Source: Candidatus Rubneribacter avistercoris (lineage in GTDB: Bacteria; Actinomycetota; Coriobacteriia; Coriobacteriales; Eggerthellaceae). Taken from it: a DNA stretch of 55,022 nucleotides. Made by a program: the position numbers and the translations under genes. Shown here one piece after another: positions 52,289 through 55,022 of this stretch (the first letter of the stretch is position 1; the number at the start of each line of letters is the position of its first letter). The DNA is taken from positions 1 through 55,022 of the forward strand of contig DXCU01000066.1 in the NCBI GenBank assembly GCA_019115845.1. The letters are read 5' to 3'. The notes below the pieces were generated by a model. It saw nothing but the letters and a program-made list of their open reading frames with translations. It was not told the DNA's origin and did no database searches.

Positions 52289-52645
52289 CGTTGCGCTGCG
52301 CATCTCGCAGCAGATGGGCGCGGCGGGCGCTCGTTGTCGGCCCCGTCGATGAGGGCGCGGCGAACTTTTAGCTGGCGTATCCGAGGCCTGAGACGGAGCG
52401 AGAAAAAACGGCCTTCTGAAACCGCCTCTGCGGGGCGTTTCGGGGTGCGACCCTAGCCGGGTACCGGACCGGTGCGCGCATGCCCGTATCCGGGCGCTCA
52501 GCGCCGCATACGCGAAGTCGGCTCTTTTTCGAGTGTCCGCGCCCCGCAATGGCCCTCCTCTCCGTTTGGCAACCGCCGTTCCCGTCCTCTTCGGCCTCGT
52601 GTATGGTGGATGCGTCTTGCGGCATTCCGACGATTGGAGAGAACC
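52289..52645. other. Non-coding stretch after the methylase-helicase
   Basis: 357 bases without a convincing gene. It contains an imperfect hairpin near 52417-52442 (GAAACCGCC with GGGGCGTTTC), which may end the helicase transcript, and copy 3 of the GTTTGGCAA promoter at 52564-52607. I see nothing else. Confidence 0.5.
52564..52607 (+). promoter_or_regulatory. GTTTGGCAA-box promoter, copy 3
   Basis: GTTTGGCAA at 52564-52572, then CCGCCGTTCC, then TATGGT at 52602-52607, exactly 38 bases from the box start. It precedes the gene at 52646 by 38 bases. Confidence 0.6.
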
Positions 52646-53722
52646 ATGGCTGGCAAGCGCATCACCACCGAAGAGATCTACGAGAGCAACTTGGGCGCGC
52701 TCAAGGGCGCGGTGACCGACCCCGACCTCTGGGCGCAGTGGCTCGCCACCGTGGGCAACCATCCGAAGGAGTCGGCGCTCAACTGCGCCGCCATCATGGC
52801 GAGCCCCTACGAGGACACCCGCGAGCTGCGCAACGCCGAGGGATGGGCGCGCTTCGGAGGTTCAATCAAGGAGGGCGAGCCGGGCATCCCGACCGTGCAC
52901 CGCTCCAAGGCCGGGCACCTGTTCTGCGACATCCTCTACCCTGCGTCGGCTGTGGAGGGGGCGGACGAGAAGCGCTATCGCGGGCTGCCCCCTCAGATCG
53001 ACCTCGAGGACGAGATCGACGGCCCGGCCTACCTCGCCGCGTGCAAGAAATGGGGCGAGGACATTGCCCAAGCGGGGGACACGGCCATGTACGCCGTGAA
53101 CGCCCGCTACGGCATCCCCAACGACACCGTGCCTGAGCTCCCCTCGACCGTGCTCCTCGAGGACGCCAAGGCGCTCAACGAGTACTGCCGCGCGATCAAG
53201 AACGAGGCCGAGGGGCTTATCTTCCGGCTGGACGCGACCATCAAGGCCGAGCGGCGCAACGCCATCTCGCCGGTGGTGGCCTCGGCGCAGGGCGAAAAGC
53301 GCGAGGTCGCCATCAAGGACCCGCTCGCCCCGGCGACCGAGCGCCAGCTCGACCTCATCGCAGACCTGCGCGCCGCAGGCGTCGTGAGCGACGAGGACGT
53401 GGCCACGCTCGGCGATAACCCCACCAAGCAGGACGCTTCCACCCTCATCGGCATGTACAAGGACGACCCGGGATTCGAGCGCGTCCAAGAGGCGCGCCGC
53501 GCCGCCCGCGAGGCCGCTGTCAAGGACCCGCTCGCCCCCGCGACTGCGCGTGAAGCTGCGGCCGAGAAGGACGTCGCGCCGCAGCCGGTGCGCGACGCAC
53601 CCTCCCCCTCCCCGGAGCGCAACCCCTCGTCCATGAACGACGCCGCCCGTGCCTTCGCCAAAGTTGCATCCGCAAACAGCGCCCACGGCGCGGCCGAGTC
53701 CCAAGGGGTGCTTCAGATGTAG
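52646..53722 (+). CDS. ArdC/LtrC-like ssDNA-binding domain protein (divergent)
   Basis: 358 residues. The N-terminal 120 recall ArdC/LtrC N-terminal domains: NHPKESALNCAAIMASPYEDTRELRNAEGWARFG followed by GEPGIPTVHRSKAGHLFCDILYP. In the family this part binds single-stranded DNA and helps the incoming element establish. No C-terminal metallopeptidase HExxH is present. The C-terminal half has a duplicated KDPLAPAT motif (around residues 224 and 294) in an Ala/Arg/Glu-rich region. The ATG follows TTGGAGAG and its own GTTTGGCAA-box promoter. Confidence 0.5.
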   Translation: MAGKRITTEEIYESNLGALKGAVTDPDLWAQWLATVGNHPKESALNCAAIMASPYEDTRELRNAEGWARFGGSIKEGEPGIPTVHRSKAGHLFCDILYPASAVEGADEKRYRGLPPQIDLEDEIDGPAYLAACKKWGEDIAQAGDTAMYAVNARYGIPNDTVPELPSTVLLEDAKALNEYCRAIKNEAEGLIFRLDATIKAERRNAISPVVASAQGEKREVAIKDPLAPATERQLDLIADLRAAGVVSDEDVATLGDNPTKQDASTLIGMYKDDPGFERVQEARRAAREAAVKDPLAPATAREAAAEKDVAPQPVRDAPSPSPERNPSSMNDAARAFAKVASANSAHGAAESQGVLQM

Positions 53723-53771
53723 CGTTGCCGGCCAGCTAAGGCCAAAGAAGCAGCGATGGCGGATGCACGAC

Positions 53772-53807
53772 ACAAGAGCCGATCCTTTTGGGTCGGCTCT
53801 TGTTTTA
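53772..53807 (+). terminator. Intrinsic terminator of the ArdC-like gene
   Basis: Fourteen-base stem with one G-T wobble (53772-53785 with 53790-53803), loop TTTT, followed by TTT within TGTTTT. It is placed about 50 bases after the stop. Confidence 0.8.
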
Positions 53808-53853
53808 GCGTAGACCTCTTTCGGCTACGGATGGTGTTTCGGAAAATGTGGCG

Positions 53854-53859
53854 TATAAT
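53854..53859 (+). promoter_or_regulatory. -10 hexamer of the AbiEi-like operon
   Basis: Perfect TATAAT 40 bases before the GTG start at 53900. The -35 at 17 bases (ATGGTG) is poor, so activation or repression by the AbiEi-like protein itself is plausible. Confidence 0.5.
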
Positions 53860-53899
53860 AAGTGGTGCGTTTTTGAACTATTCGCATCCAGGAGGTGCC

Positions 53900-54439
53900 G
53901 TGAAAAGCATCGAGGCGGTCAAGCTGCTGCACAAGTGGGACAAAAAGAAGCGGTGCCTTTTCCGTTCGCGCGAACTCGGCCTGATCTTCAACGAGCAGGG
54001 CAACACCCTGCGCTCAACACTGAGAAGGCTCATCGAAGACGGGGTGCTCGTGAAGGTTGCGCATGATGCGTACCTCTACGCCTTCAACCATCTGGACCGA
54101 AGCCTTATCGGGGAGATCGCCGTGTTCCTGCGCCCTGGCGAGTTCACCTACGAAAGCCTTGAGTCCGCCGCATCTCAGTGGGGCGTCATCTCCCAAGTCC
54201 CCCTCGGGCGGGTCACCTGCGTGACGACCGGGCGCGCCGGGGAGGTCTCGACGCCTTTTGGCGTCATCGATTACGAGCATACAGACGACTTCTTGCCGGA
54301 TCTCGGCGGGTTCGTGGTAGACAGGACGGAGTTCAACGCGCTGCCCATCGCCACCAAGCAGCGCGCCGTCGCCGACCTCGTGGCGCATGATCGAAGCACG
54401 GAACTGATCGACTGGAAAGAGGTTGACGATGAAGGGTAA
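53900..54439 (+). CDS. AbiEi-family type IV antitoxin-like protein
   Basis: 179 residues. An N-terminal winged HTH (about 15-60: CLFRSRELGLIF, TLRSTLRRLIEDGVLVKVAHDAYLY), then the AbiEi-like middle with GEIAVFLRPGEFTYESLESAASQWGVI and the C-terminal LPIATKQRAVADLV. In AbiE systems this protein represses its operon and counters a nucleotidyltransferase toxin. The GTG follows AGGAGGT. GC content is somewhat lower than in its neighbours, so it is probably recent cargo. The expected AbiEii toxin does not follow directly. Confidence 0.7.
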   Translation: MKSIEAVKLLHKWDKKKRCLFRSRELGLIFNEQGNTLRSTLRRLIEDGVLVKVAHDAYLYAFNHLDRSLIGEIAVFLRPGEFTYESLESAASQWGVISQVPLGRVTCVTTGRAGEVSTPFGVIDYEHTDDFLPDLGGFVVDRTEFNALPIATKQRAVADLVAHDRSTELIDWKEVDDEG

Positions 54440-54486
54440 GTTTCGGGAGGTAGAACGAGTCCCAGACAAGTCAAAGGAGGCTGCAT

Positions 54487-54870
54487 ATGGCACCCGCTAG
54501 AATGAGGGTGGGCGATGTGGCTGCTATCGACGGCGACCGCGAGAACGCCTACAACCAGTTCTTGGACGACTACCTCCACGCTGGCGACGCCGAGCGCACA
54601 GCTATGGTACATGAGCAGCCTCCGGCATCTGGCGATCCTATCCTCGACGCGAGGATAGCCGCCCTGGTTGAGCTGCTGTCGCACACGTACTCGCTCGAAG
54701 TGCCCGATTGGGTCTACCAGCCGTCTTACTACCTCGCCGAGCCCGTCTGGGCGCTGCCAGGGGTGTGCGGCCGGGACGAAAATGCCCGTCGGTACTTCGA
54801 GGGTACGACCTGCGACGAATTCAAGAAGAGGAACCTGATGCTCGGCGACAACCTGCTGGGGAGGTGCTAG
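54487..54870 (+). CDS. Small protein resembling partners of DUF6036-type nucleotidyltransferases
   Basis: 127 residues. The pattern FLDDYL, GDPILDARIAALVELLSHTYSLEVPDWV and a C-terminal CDEFKKRNLMLGDNLLGRC recalls small actinobacterial proteins encoded next to DUF6036 nucleotidyltransferases, which are thought to be toxin-antitoxin pairs. That likeness is from memory of the pattern and unverified. The ATG follows GGAGG at 6 bases, 47 bases after the AbiEi-like gene. No nucleotidyltransferase follows within the window. Confidence 0.55.
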   Translation: MAPARMRVGDVAAIDGDRENAYNQFLDDYLHAGDAERTAMVHEQPPASGDPILDARIAALVELLSHTYSLEVPDWVYQPSYYLAEPVWALPGVCGRDENARRYFEGTTCDEFKKRNLMLGDNLLGRC

Positions 54871-54872
54871 CG

Positions 54873-55018
54873 ATGGTGTCACATGGGAAAGACCGCTTTC
54901 CATTGACGATGTAGCGGCGATGGTTGCCGGACAGATCGGACAGCTTACGCCGATGGATGAAGAAACTGCCGACCTGTTCAAGCAGTTGGCAAAAAAGATG
55001 ATGAAAGGAATAGAATAA
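54873..55018 (+). pseudogene. Small frame-shifted reading frame
   Basis: From ATG 54873 the frame gives MVSHGKDRFPLTM and stops. The frame opened by one missing base near 54906 continues DDVAAMVAGQIGQLTPMDEE and on to KKMMKGIE with a TAA at 55016. Joined, they make a sensible short protein of about 49 residues. It is either a frameshift mutation, a sequencing error, or two unrelated frames. Confidence 0.35.
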
Positions 55019-55022
55019 TAGC

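Larger units (their letters stand above)
14138..55022. mobile_element. Integrative and conjugative element at tRNA-Arg (right end outside the window)
   Basis: Gene order is that of Tn1549-like ICEs: regulators and excisionase-like protein, Rep-like protein, PcfB/DUF3801, VirD4, Maff2, VirB6-like, PrgI, VirB4, CHAP/lysozyme hydrolase, topoisomerase III, surface protein plus sortase, DNA methylase-helicase, cargo. The left boundary is placed at the tRNA 3' end because chromosomal housekeeping genes stop there. No integrase, relaxase or second copy of the tRNA 3' end is visible, so the right end lies past 55,022. The extent is inferred. Confidence 0.8.

Overview
This is GC-rich (roughly 65 to 70 percent by eye) actinobacterial DNA. 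The best fit is a gut Coriobacteriia member of the Eggerthellaceae (Eggerthella, Gordonibacter, Adlercreutzia type). The reasons are the mre/mrd cell-shape operon, a four-subunit NAD(P)-linked [NiFe] hydrogenase, VaFE-repeat surface proteins, an actinobacterial-type IHF, and a Tn1549-like conjugative element in a high-GC host. The family assignment is an inference from gene content.

Left part, 1 to 14,137: conserved chromosome, nearly all on the minus strand. In order of transcription it holds a 23S rRNA uracil methyltransferase, a cyclophilin, a TPR membrane protein, ndk, a hydBGDA-type group 3b hydrogenase operon, and mreB-mreC-mreD-mrdA-rodA (rodA is cut by the window edge). A plus-strand tRNA-Arg(CCG) at 14,062-14,137 closes this part.

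Right part, about 14,138 to 55,022 (runs off the window): an integrative and conjugative element (ICE) apparently inserted at the tRNA-Arg. It opens with CATATG-type repeats, a divergent XRE regulator with a palindromic operator, and small HTH proteins (one excisionase-like). Next comes a replication-initiator-like gene with three palindromes inside it. The transfer operon follows: PcfB-like, VirD4, Maff2-like, VirB6-like, PrgI, zinc-ribbon VirB4, lysozyme/CHAP hydrolase, three accessory proteins and topoisomerase III. Then there is a 2,175-residue SpaA/VaFE adhesin with a class B sortase and two membrane-anchored proteins sharing a Cys/His-rich domain. A minus-strand block carries an IHF-like protein, zinc-finger proteins and an orphan Phd-type antitoxin. 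Five plus-strand genes of unknown function lead to a giant DNA methylase/SNF2-type helicase. The visible end holds a possible ArdC-like protein and an AbiEi-like antitoxin operon. No integrase and no recognisable relaxase is in the window.

The most unusual points are these. (1) A 98-codon gene with its own promoter and RBS lies entirely inside the giant methylase-helicase reading frame, and the helicase part has no start codon of its own. (2) Three accessory transcription units share a GTTTGGCAA box exactly 38 nt before a -10-like hexamer. (3) The Rep-like gene carries a perfect 20-bp inverted repeat and two related palindromes in its linker. (4) The hydrogenase large subunit stops exactly at the His of the DPCxxCxxH motif, so there is no C-terminal peptide to cleave. 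(5) An IHF paralogue is carried by the ICE. (6) A shared Cys/His domain flanks the sortase.
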